From: Wuchereria bancrofti
Taxonomy: Eukaryota > Nematoda > Chromadorea > Rhabditida > Onchocercidae
DNA: 64,000 bases
Direction: 5' to 3'
Assembly (NCBI GenBank): GCA_005281725.1
Contig: SSBO01000009.1
Location: 4,228,163-4,292,162, forward strand
The notes under the pieces were generated by a model. That model was not told the origin of the DNA, made no database searches, and saw nothing but the letters and a program-made list of their open reading frames with translations. Below are positions 1-10,835 of the stretch, one piece after another (position 1 is the first letter of the stretch; each line of letters begins with the position of its first letter). The position numbers and the translations under genes are program-made.

Positions 1-725
1 TTTCTGCAATTCAACATATGTACCGAGAAAGAATCATCAGAAACCGAGGGAGATGTAGATTCATGAATGCGCAATTGCAACACAGATGCATTTTTTCGAG
101 ATGATGTTGACTGCAATGAATGTGTATCAGCCGAAACCGCCGCGTCTACCCGCTCGAAAGTTGAAGGCTGCCGCGAGAGTGCATCCGAATTAATACCAGT
201 CCAAAGCTCCCTGCCTATCATCTCCATTTCTTCACCTGTTTTAAATAAATGTTTTAAATTAATCAATTAAATTAATGCTAAAATTTTAAATTAGTTAATT
301 CAATTTGAATTAATTAGATGTTTTAAACTAATACATTTAAAGAAAGTATATTCAAATGACTTGCCTATGCTTCACGAAAAATGAGGAGTGCTAGTTAAAG
401 CATTGTCCCAACCATAAAGCATTATCCAACATGTATGGCTTTATTTGGGTAACACAAACATGAAGCAATTTCGGTAATGAAAAAAGGCTAACAATCAGCG
501 AGAAAAGAGACAGAGTTTATCAGTGTTTATTTTGACCGTCTGAAACTCAATTCTAAGAAAATATCCAATGAAAAGAGTAAAGAATCAACCTCCAGCTGTT
601 GCCATTTTTAATGTGCGGGAAGATTCGTTTGAGTTCGGCTGTCTTTTGCCTCGTCCGCGAGGACGAAATGCGGAAATACTATTCCCTTCATTTGGCGTGA
701 TTGGCGACATTATCATTGAACTCTT
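1..725 (-). CDS. Unidentified Ser-rich protein, two exons, partial at left edge
   Basis: Two minus-strand open exons fit together. Exon A (725..590) follows a TTGATTGCAG acceptor and ends GGAG|GTTGAT in phase 1. Exon B (235 to the window edge) follows AAAACAG and begins in the matching phase, giving a Gly codon across the join. Exon A has Met codons soon after the acceptor (first near 716), so it could be the first coding exon after a spliced leader. It carries a basic RPRGRGKRQ patch; exon B is rich in Ser/Thr with an acidic start (EEMEMIGRELW). A GTACAT at about position 22 could be a donor near the edge. I do not recognise the family. The matching phase and lack of stops over 371 bp are the evidence; no domain is visible. 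Confidence 0.5.
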
Positions 726-1159
726 CTGCAATCAAACGGTCTTTTTGTATTTGCGCAATTTAATCCAGCAACCACGGAAAAAAACTTCAACGTTTGCATC
801 TGCATGTTTAAAGATCTAATGCTGAATCAAATGAAGGATGCAACAGTACACATACGCTTATTTCATTAACTTTATAAAACATGAAGGATAGCGATAAAGA
901 ATTATTATAAAAATACGAATTTTGATTACAGAGGAAACATGGAAGAAAGATAAATTTAGAGACAAAACCTCTCTAGTGTTGATGGCAGAACCAAGAGATT
1001 TAGCTACGGTGTAAATGAATGGAATTCCAGAATTTTCAAAGTTACCGTACACAATTGAGGGAGATAAGAAAAGTAATCAAAACTGAAGAATAAATAGATC
1101 ACGCCAGTGTCTCGATTAAGTCGTTCAATTTACAAAGACTGCATAACTACTTAAACACA

Positions 1160-1208
1160 TAGACACACACACACATACATGCACATACACATATATATAT
1201 ATATATAC
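1160..1208. repeat. (CA)n/(TA)n microsatellite
   Basis: A CACACA run passes through CATACA steps into a TATATA run. Confidence 0.9.
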
Positions 1209-1272
1209 ATTTCATTAATTGAGACTTATATCTCTGTAAGAGTTGCATGAGCTACCGCCACAGTATTTGCAT

Positions 1273-1306
1273 GGGTTGTTCTACCCGAACTCGGGTAGAA
1301 CAACCC
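1273..1306. repeat. Perfect inverted repeat, 16-bp arms, 2-nt loop
   Basis: The left arm GGGTTGTTCTACCCGA (1273-1288) is the exact reverse complement of TCGGGTAGAACAACCC (1291-1306), with an AC loop. The pairing extends outwards about four more bases with one mismatch. It is GC-rich against an AT-rich background. Confidence 0.9.
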
Positions 1307-3769
1307 GTGCACGGTGAGGCCTGGATGAGTGCATGGATCTAACCGCGAAACTGTTAACAGCTGCCAATCTCACCGCAACACGGAACGACTCAGAATGACT
1401 ACTTTGCTACTGTGGACGTTATCAGAAGGCGGCGAATGTCTATTCCCGGTTGATCTATCCAATGTGTGAAGATGGGTAAGATACGGTGGACGATGAATGG
1501 TGGTGATAATCGAAATGAAGTTCTAATTTCCAAATCCGCTTTTCGTACTTATAATGTTTTCTCAGTTAAAAACCCAACAAATATCTCAAAAAATTAATAT
1601 AATTCAAAAATGTGATAATAAAGCAGTACAAATACAAGTACTAATACTATGAAGCTACGTCACCTTCATACAGCATAAATGACCGACAACTATGACAAAA
1701 AACCCTTGAAAATAATTCAGAGCTATTAGCGGAATTCCTACCACACGTGTAGGGTTGCAAGGTATACACGTGCAAGGCATGCACGTAAGGACTCCGTGAA
1801 TGCTCGTCTCTTATAATGCAAAGTCAAAATTTTGTAACCTTTCCGCATGTAATTCTATCCCTAATTGTATGCATGCAGGGAGAAAGAGGACTGACTGACT
1901 GCACGTATATATGTGAAGGAAAGAAAGTGAAGAAGAGAACACCGACCGAGAAAACATATAGTAACAGCAACCGCCAACGATAAAAAAATAATGCACTGAA
2001 AAGCTGCCAATGGCGGATAATCATTTAAATTATTTTTGTATAATAGCAAAAATTTGCATATGATATGAGAACATTAAAGTATGACTGCCAATTGACTGAT
2101 CACTTTATTTACTTTTCCTTTAGTGATTAGTGGATTGTTTTCTTCTTAAATGAAACAATTCGACATTCACTTTTTTTTAAATATGCATTAAATAAGGTCT
2201 CACATGAACGGTAAGTGAAATGCGCGCATAGTTTATTACGTAAAGTTTCCATGATATATGTTTTAGTGTAATAAACTTGAAGATACTTGTAGATTTTTTC
2301 TGACTTCCACAGTTACTCCTTTATATGAATGTTTTCGAAAAATTTATATGCCACTCTCTACTACTGATTATTTCAGTACAATTCCTATAACAGATATCCC
2401 ATCATTTCAGGTTTGCCATGTGCATGAAATCTGTCAGACTAGTCTGCCGAAAAATATTTAACTGCCCATTCAAAATGTTTCTTCTCCAATGTATATTCAG
2501 ATATCACTTTATCACTCTACGAGATGACCTTTCACAATGCAATTATTATTCCTGGAATGGATGGTACAGGATATGGCGACCTTGTCTACTGTCTCAGCAA
2601 CAGGATACTCCAGGTGCACTTCTCAGTTCACCACACCTATCACATTATATCCCAAACACTTCATCTCGAACTGTTTTCTTGGACGTCGAGAGCGGGAGAC
2701 GTCCATTTGTTATTCAAGTGCGCGTTGATCTTTGATATACCATCAACTGCACTGTCATCATTAATCTTCACTATTCTCGCACTCATTCTGCAGTTCTTAA
2801 AAACAACTATCACCTCACTGGGTATAGGGATAAAAAGGACTGATTGAACTGTTCAGTGAAAGAGAAAAGATCAGAACATGAACTGATGACTCGATAATTA
2901 GCGTTGACTCGTCCAAGTATCTCAATCTCTTTGCTCTTTAAACGTCACGATGAATCATCCCTGTATAAATCTATTCACAGCGATATCCGTGCTAATATCA
3001 TTATGGTACCACCTAGAATCTTATTTTTGTTAACTTTGTATAGGTCGCTAGGGTAGTTCGTTCATTAGTCATAGCTAGCAATCTCAGTAGACGTACGATA
3101 AAGTGAGGTGATACGCCGAACTTTTCATAACGCAACTCGCATGACGCGTTCATTTTTCATTCATGTCAACACACAGTTTGGTAGTATCACGGACGTTATT
3201 TGCGTGGAAAGTGTTAGGTTCGTTTTTTCATTTAGGAGGATTTAGTGGCCGATATTAATTCAAGTTTTTTCAAATTTTTGACGATTAAATGACCCGGACG
3301 GGTTTTTATGAATGGTCCATCATCACTATCTTAGCTCACACATTTATTTTCATTGTTTCAATAACACCTCATCCATTTTTTAAATCTCTTCATAAAAGGT
3401 AATTCTTCAAAAATTACTAAGTCCATTTTTCTGATAGAGTGTAGTTTCTAAGAAGGTCATCTCTATAACTCCGAAACGACGCAAGAATTAAGAAAAAAAT
3501 GGAATGAAATAAGGAAAAGGATATGAACATTTTGATAAGATGTGAATAAAATGTTGAATCACAATCATTATCTAAATATTAAGACATTTGTGCATGATGG
3601 CTGGTTATAGTCTCTTACTTTGATGCTTGTCATGATAGTTTTAATTCCCTTTTGCTTGCACAAAAGGCATAATTTCAGGTGACACGTGCGGGATTGCCTA
3701 AAGGATCGCACATCTGTCGGCAATTCTTTATAATCGAGATCCCTCTTTTTCTTAGGCATTTGGACCTTC

Positions 3770-5492
3770 ATGATGAATGTTAAAAGTAGTGGAAATTCTG
3801 AATACGTTGGACCTTGTTCCAGTGGTATGACAAGCTTGGGTGTGGTACCCGCACCTATTCGTAAACGACGTTTCAGCAGTGCAAAAATTCAGCCGGCTAG
3901 TTTCTTATTTCTTTTCTTTGATTTAATATTTCGTTAATACTTCATTGTTTATGACGTTTCTATTCCAGCAATACGTACTGTATGCGAATGAGCACAACAA
4001 ATTTTATCGAGGATTTTCAAAATTTTCTCTCATCCTACAAATAAAATTAGTTCCAGAAATGGATAGATTCAGCGGCTATGCATTTAAGGTCATGTTTTTG
4101 GCGTTGCATCCGGTTTCGAGATGCAAAGTGACGACCTTCAAGGGTCGGATTTCATCACAAAGTGACCAGGTATCAGTTCAGAATTATTTTAGATTTGCCA
4201 TTTCAGACTCGAGTAAAACGGGTAATGCAAAGTGATGATGAAATTGGCCGTATGGTTGCATCTGTACCGGTAGCAGTTGGTCGAGCTATGGAGCACTTTG
4301 CTGAAAAACTGCTTGAAACTGCTGCGCAGTGTGTTTTATATTCGTCGTCGCGCACTCTTTCTCCATCACATATGTAACTTTTTAGATTCATTATACTGTT
4401 AAACTCCAAAAGTTTTTCATTTTTTAATTAAAAGTTCGACATATCCAATTTAATTATTTAACTAGTGCACCTTAACTGTGAATTTTCAAGTCAATGTGTT
4501 GTTAACACTGGTACCATGGAGATTGACATGTAAAGAAAATGAATGCTATATATTAATTCAAAAGCGTTTATGCATGATTTCAGAAAACAGGCTGTAATGC
4601 AAACTCCTCATTTTAAATTCTTGGAATCACTGGTTCGAGAAATACCTCTACCACCATCAGCTGGATCTGAAGTGCATTGGAAAACTGATTTGGCCGATCA
4701 GCCTTCGTTCTCGGGTTTTTATCCGCCAGGTTATCATCGGTTTTATTGCATATATTTGTCCTCATTGCATCTGGTCTAACGTTTGGAACTGTGCTGCAGT
4801 TTCTCTCTTGTAAGAATTTATTTGATTTTTGTGTCTTTGAGTATCATTCCCAAATGTTCTTTGCCTATAATTTAATTATTATTCAGGTCCCGCGACAGAT
4901 TCTTCCTGCCACATGGGTATGTCGATGCTAGCGGCCCAAATAGGTTTGCCAAAATTGCCATCTAGTGGAAATCTATTGAGTACTAAAAAAAGACAAAATA
5001 ATGGTGAAGTGGATGGCAACGAAACAAAGCCAAAAAGAGGCCGGCCACGAAAAATGAAGAGAGAGGAAAAGTACAGTGTTCTTGGTATCGATATACTAGA
5101 AGTAGTGAAGAGTAGGATAGGGCTTAACTTGATCAATTTTTGAATTTCCTGAAAAGTACAAACTCAAGATTTTGTATTACATTGATTATAATCTTAATTA
5201 CTTTGAAGTGGTATTTAAAGTAATTATTGGCCAAACACCTTTTTTCAGATGCGTTGATGACGACGGTTTACTTTTGGATGAAAGGCCTTTGAGTCGTGTT
5301 ACAGATATAAATGCACTGTCAAACGGAATAGTGCTTAGCGATCGAGAGCTTATGCCCCCTCCTAATGTTTTACCGATACGTGTTCTTGCATCTACTGCAT
5401 TTGTGGATAATAACCGGAACTCACCATCAACGAGTCTACTTTCTTCATCTAAAATGAATAATAATAGTGAGCAGAGGCAGTCAGCTGTGTAA
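3770..5492 (+). CDS. DRAP1: Negative cofactor 2 alpha (DRAP1-like histone-fold repressor)
   Basis: NC2-alpha pairs with NC2-beta/Dr1 through a histone fold, binds TBP on promoter DNA and blocks entry of TFIIA and TFIIB. Best model: join(3770..3824, 4193..4373, 4584..4729, 4887..5070, 5249..5492), 269 codons plus stop. The 4193-4373 exon holds RVKRVMQSDDEIGRM followed by VPVAVGRAMEHF, the family pattern seen in human DRAP1 as RIKKIMQTDEEIG and VPVIISRALELF. The next exon gives KQAV...FKFLESLV, the end of the fold. The fourth carries KPKRGRPRKMKREEK, an AT-hook-like patch, and the tail is Ser/Asn rich. From 4193 onwards the splice phases all agree. The 5' end is unsure: the first exon could end at 3824 or at a later phase-1 GT, and the acceptor could be 4192 or 4206. 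The C-terminal part after the fold is unlike the human protein as I remember it. Confidence 0.82.
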
Positions 5493-6302
5493 CAGTCAAA
5501 TTATTTGCGATTACCACCAGCAGTCTCTACAACTTTGACTTTGTAAGCATGATTCCAAAACTGCTGTTGCTGTTACAAATTCCAAAATACCATAGTGATT
5601 TCGTTTCATTTTAACTTCTTTTTTGTACATTAATCATTGTTATAGTACTGCATAAGATATTCGTGTAGTTTGATAATGAAAGTGGTTTCAAGAGCTTTTT
5701 GAAGACAGATTAATTAAGTCAAATTTTTGCTCAGATTGAGATGAGTTGCTATGATGTGACTGTGATGATTTATAATGTATAAATATTTCTGCACTTTTTT
5801 TCTGGTTTTTTCCTGTTAACAAAAACGGGATGGTCTTATTTGTTACTGCTGAGCCTCGTTTTGGATAACCTGCCGTATATTTTTGTTTTGTTTTATTATC
5901 ACTTCATTTGAATTGATTTGTCTTTATTCCTGTTGATTTTTCACATCCGAAGTAGTATAAACGTGTTATTCGTTCTTTAATTTATACTTAGTTTCGTGGT
6001 TCTTTGTAATCCTCGAATCCTTGCAATCCATGAAGTATGCATATTGGAGCTTAATCCAGGTTGTTTTCACGTTCATTTGGATTATATATAACAATTGAAC
6101 TGGTTGAATACATTGTTAAGTTCTTAATTTATAAACATATTGTTCAACATTATCAAGTTTCAAACATGGAACAGGGACATTAAGGAGAAGAGATGGACCG
6201 TCAGTTTCACAGAAAACCTTAGTTGAGTTGGTACTTCTAGAGTTTGCGACTAAAATTATTTGGAATTTTTTCGGGATAAAAGGTGCAGCTTCGCAAGAAT
6301 TA
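5493..6302. other. Intergenic spacer DRAP1-FNTB
   Basis: T-rich non-coding DNA between two same-strand genes; it should hold the DRAP1 3' UTR and the FNTB 5' region. The minus-strand ORF at 6116-6361 overlaps FNTB exon 1 and has no family pattern. No clear operon-type short spacer is present. Confidence 0.6.
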
Positions 6303-9300
6303 ATGGATGGGTCGTCAGCGGTGTACAGTTTTAATGCCTTCGACGAGAAATACGCTTTCAATGATGACGGCTTCTTTACATACAGTAGTACGGAACAGGT
6401 ATGTTAAAACAGTAAATTATAAATATTCTGAACTTTGGTTTCTGAAGATACCATGGATAAAACAAGGTCATATTTATAGTTCAGAAGGAGTGTCTTCCAC
6501 TCATTTTGATTTAAATCTTCTGAAGTTCTCTGTACTTTCATTTGATATGTGACATACACCTTTAATTTTCTTAGCTATAGTTGATAACTTCCGTGTAATG
6601 ATCTCTTGTGATTGCTGTGTTTTGCATAAGGAAATAGTTAAGTACAAATTAATTCAGAAGCGAGCTGAAGAACTTGCCAGAGATCAGGCTCGGAAATTCG
6701 TCGACGCTTATTTGGATAGTGTAGATGAGGATTCAGATTATGCGCCGACATTGTATAGGACGCTTCACACTAGACTTGTTTATCGGTCTTTAAAAAAATT
6801 GGGAAAATCGTGCTCGGTATCAAAGTTTGTATTCAGAGTTGAAGTTAAGATCCAATAGCTTACAATAGTTGTTACGTTCATGTTTTTTGAAATAACAGCA
6901 TCTTTTTTCTCTCAGAGATCTGTTCAGTAATCATGGCATCTTTTATGAACTCTTACTACAAATGGTTCCGAGTAGAATGGTTTGAGATTTCTCTGGTTAC
7001 ACTAATTTTTGTTTGAGGGATAACTATACCTGAGAAAAAGTTGGAAAGGATTTCTGCTGTGTCATTTCAAACTTTATATGGTTCTTTTTTGCATATTCAG
7101 CATCTGGATGCATCGCGACCATGGTTCTGTTATTGGGGAATGCACGGTTTAAGGCTTTTGGAAGCGCCACTTGATGAAAACCTAACTTCCAGGTGTGTTT
7201 TGTTAGAATATGTGTTGAATGGGTAGGAATGATGATTTATATATAACCTATATAAGTGATTTTTGACTGAATAAATATGAAGCGTATTGCTTTGCAGCAT
7301 CGTTCGATTTTTGAAGACCTGTGAATGGCCTACTGGTGGATACGGAGGCGAGCAGTTTCTTTGGTTCATTTGACAGACATGTATGCGAGAACTCTTTTTT
7401 CAAACACTTCAACCGTTAGTCATGAAAAATCTAGCGTGTTGGATTTATTATTTGTTGTCACCTTAGAGCTAAAGTTTAAGTGTTAAGGTGGTCCAGGGCA
7501 GTATCCACATTTGGCAACAACCTATGGTGCAGTAATGGCACTAGTAAGCATTGGTACAGATGAAGCGCTTGCAAGTATCGACAGGTTTGTGTTTTTTGGA
7601 ATATCTGTCTTTTTAAATCAAATTTGTTCATTGAAAAGGAAGCTTGACTTGTTAACAGTTCATAATGAAGCCTTGTATAAGAAGTTTACTCTTATTGATA
7701 TCATAAAATGCATATGAAAAAGATCAATCGTACTTTAGGAAAACTCTGAAAGTTTTTCTACATTCTGTAAAACGCCCTGATGGTGGGTTCGCATTACATG
7801 TTGGCGGTGAAGCTGATATGCGAGGATCGTACTGTGCTCTTGCTGTTGCTTCTATTACGAATATTTTAGATGACCAACTAAGGAAAGATGCAGATAGTTG
7901 GGTTATCAGGTTGTTTTTCCAAAATTTATCCAGTAAAATAAATGTTATGGAATTAACTGTTGAATATAGTCTTCTTTACTTCCTGTTTTCTCTTCTTGTT
8001 ATCATCTTTACTTTCGTAATTGAGAAAATTTTCTTCCAAAGTAAGCAAAAGTCTAATTCAGCTGTCAAACATATGAGGGTGGTTTCGGTGGCGAGCGCTG
8101 CTGTGAAGCGCATGGTGGTTACACGTTTTGTGGAGTGGCCGCATTAATGCTACTGGGGAAAAGTGCATTAATTCATGCATCATCACTGTATAGATGGCTT
8201 GCGAATAAACAAATGAAATTTGAAGGAGGATTTCAAGTAAATAATTAGTGGTTTTGAATTTTAAATTTAGAATTTTAGTAGTTTTGATTATCTGAAGAAA
8301 TTATTTGCAAATTTCTTCAATTTGTCATTTTTTTTCGGGATGTTTTAAGGAAAGAAGGTAATTGCGATAGTAAATTTAAAATTCCAAAGATATTACTAAA
8401 AAACATTCCAAAGATTTTTTCAGGGTAGAACAAATAAATTGGTTGACGGTTGTTATAGTTTTTGGCTAGCTGCTGTGTTTCCAATATTAGAAGTTGCTCA
8501 ACTTGCTACGGGAAACAAAATCTCATCATCGTTTGATGGAAAAGCGTTACAGGAATACATTCTAGTTGCTTGCCAAGATGTCGAAAATGGTGGTTTACGG
8601 GATAAACCAGACAAGTTCGTACTGTATTCTTGTATTTTCTCCTCTATGGAACTTAGTCGATCTAGTTTAGTTCGAATAAGCAAAGTTCGATTAATAAAAA
8701 ACTCATTTGAAATAACTGGAATTTGACCTAAGATTTCATTTTAATAGTTGTTACTAGCTATCATCAGTGGTTGACTTAACGAGATTTAAGATTTTCAGAA
8801 GGGAAATTAAAAACTCCAGAAATTGGAAAAACAGTTTTGGGAAAAATTATAGATAATTTGAATTTAGGACTTTTGATATTATAGGATAACGAGGTCTAAT
8901 TTCCTAATTTAGATTAAATTTGTGATGTTAAAGGTCGAGCGATTTATACCACACGTGTTACGTTTTGAGTGGGCTTTCTATTGCACAATATTACACAACG
9001 GATGCTATTGTTGGTGGAGAAATTAATCGTTTGGTATCAGTTTGACTTATTAGTGGCTGATTCCACCAAAATCGCTTTCATTTCCATTATGATTTAATAC
9101 CACCATTAAACTAAATTGAAAGAACTGATATCATAAGCATATGTCGAAAGAATATCACGGTGTATTTAAGTCTATATACTACCTTTCCACGGCCTATGAC
9201 AGTGGTGGTAATGATTTGATTCTATATATCTGGGTTATTATAAGCAGTTTCTTAAAACTGAAGCGGTTAACTTAGTATTACTTATAGGCAAGGTTATCGC

Positions 9301-9371
9301 CAGTCTATAACATATGCGAGAATGCCGAAAGGAAGGCGCGAGAATATTTTGGAAAATCAAAAATAATTTGA
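6303..9371 (+). CDS. FNTB: Protein farnesyltransferase beta subunit
   Basis: This is the catalytic beta subunit that, with FNTA, attaches farnesyl to the Cys of CaaX proteins such as Ras and lamins in the cytosol. Model: join(6303..6398, 6658..6816, 7101..7192, 7298..7347, 7488..7584, 7739..7909, 8062..8236, 8424..8614, 8934..9033, 9288..9371), 404 aa against 437 in human as I recall it. Prenyltransferase repeats are visible: LDASRPWFCYW, GGPGQYPHLATTYG, PDGGFALHVGGEADMRGSYC, AHGGYTFCGVAAL, FEGGFQGRTNKLVDGCYSFW, ENGGLRDKP, YHTCYVLSGLSIAQYY and the terminal PVYNI. The zinc ligands Asp288, Cys290 (DGCYSFW) and His350 (YHTCY) are all present, so the enzyme should be active. All phases match. The intron 7348-7487 begins GC rather than GT (see findings). 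The N-terminal region before LDASRPW is about four residues shorter than in human. Confidence 0.95.
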
Positions 9372-10835
9372 CGAAGAATCGAAAAATTTGTTGAAGAATA
9401 TCCTTCACGAATAGTTAACGTTCTTTATCATTATTTCCTTAATATCACTGTTTCCTTATTATTTTGATTTCCGTTTTACTTGTTTGGCTGTTTTTGAGAT
9501 TTACAAAAACCTATCTTTAGATAGCATATTGTAGATTTTGGATTACAACTTTAATTCTTTTAAAATTACTTTTATTAAAAAGGAGAATAAGATTTTTATT
9601 CATGCTAAGTTTAGAGAATGTGCAGTGGTTGGGAAAAAATATGTCATGTGGATTCGCTATATATCTGGGTTACTGAATACTAATTCATAATTTAAAGTAT
9701 CATGTGGTAGTACATGTATTAAGGTGCTTCGATAGTTAACTCTTAAGTGGTAATATCTGGCAATGTTTTTTGTTATTTTTTTTTGAGTGGTAATGTGCGA
9801 CTGCACTTCGGAAATGACTTCTATCATTTTTCTTTAAGTTATACATTATAATTTTACATGGATATTAGGTACAGAAATTGCTACTGACTCATGACACTGT
9901 AGACTTCAATTAATGCGCAGGCTATGTATTATTAGTTTAATCTGAGCTTGGGAGTTAATTTTCCCGATGCTTTTTGTTCTTTTCGATTGATAAAATAGAT
10001 CTTCATGTTTATTACTGCTGAATACATTTCTATGTCATTTATTTTCCAATTTTCTAGTGTTATTTTTTGATTGGAAGCTATGTTGTTTAATTTTTGTTAA
10101 AGCTATTGTTTTTCTTTTCTTTTTTAAAAACATCCTACAGTTTTGATTCGGTAAATTTCGAATGATTAAGATTGAAAAATAAATTTTTCGATGTTATTTT
10201 CTGAATTTATTTTCCGTTGAGACGGAAATTTCATTTACCATTTTCTGATATCGTACGGAATTCCATTTTTGTGTTTTGATTTCTCGCAACTAGTTTCATT
10301 TGTAGAATAGTCCAAAGGTTTTAATTTCTAATCTTCATATCGTGATAAAAAAACAATATACAAACTAGTGAAATTATTGAACATAACAAGAGAAGGGTAT
10401 TATTTGGACGAGGCTTTTTTTTGATAATTGAACGTGTTGAAAAATTTCACGATGTACAAATGGTAAAGCGATTGCTGCTTATCGGTAATGGTCAAGTTAA
10501 ATTTCTGTATAGGTTAACACAATTTTTTGCAGCTAATTTTTGATTTTTTAAATCTGTTCATTAGGTTTAATTTGGCTATACGTTATTTTAGATGTCCAGT
10601 CAGAAATTTTTTGGCTTTGAGATCTGGTTTTCCTGATTATTCATCCACTCTCTAAGCATTAGAAAATTATTTGTTTGAGCTTCGCATTTTTAAGGAAACA
10701 GATTTTCTCACGTTTTTGACCATTATCTGAGAGGAGTTTTAAATTCTTGTTGTTTGCTTGTTATTATCGGGAATATCTTTCAAGTTTTGTGATTCTGCTG
10801 AAAACTGCTTGTTTTTTAAGTTGAATATTGAACAA
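9372..10835. other. Intergenic spacer FNTB-CEBPZ
   Basis: Very T-rich, no ORF over 60 codons, no recognisable element. It should contain the FNTB 3' UTR and the CEBPZ promoter or spliced-leader acceptor. I looked for N-terminal CEBPZ exons here and saw none. Confidence 0.6.

Larger units (their letters stand above)
726..3769. other. Intergenic; no supported gene
   Basis: Short ORFs occur on both strands (for example near 2418-2847 plus), but none has convincing splice borders together with a protein pattern. The stretch holds a CA/TA microsatellite at about 1160-1208 and a near-perfect hairpin at 1273-1306, listed separately. A minus-strand ORF near 960-1052 looks protein-like but lacks an in-frame acceptor. 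Confidence 0.5.

Noticed and set aside
960..1052. Protein-like minus-strand ORF (YGNFENSGIPFIYTVAKSL)
   Set aside because: It ends at a usable donor, but a TGA lies upstream in frame with no AG acceptor between, and there is no ATG; it cannot be joined to a gene.
2418..2847. Three overlapping plus-strand ORFs
   Set aside because: All three frames are open at once, composition looks random, and no splice borders or family pattern are present.
3568..3771. Minus-strand 67-codon ORF (KVQMPKKKRDLDYKELP)
   Set aside because: It overlaps the NC2-alpha start and has no partner exon or known pattern.
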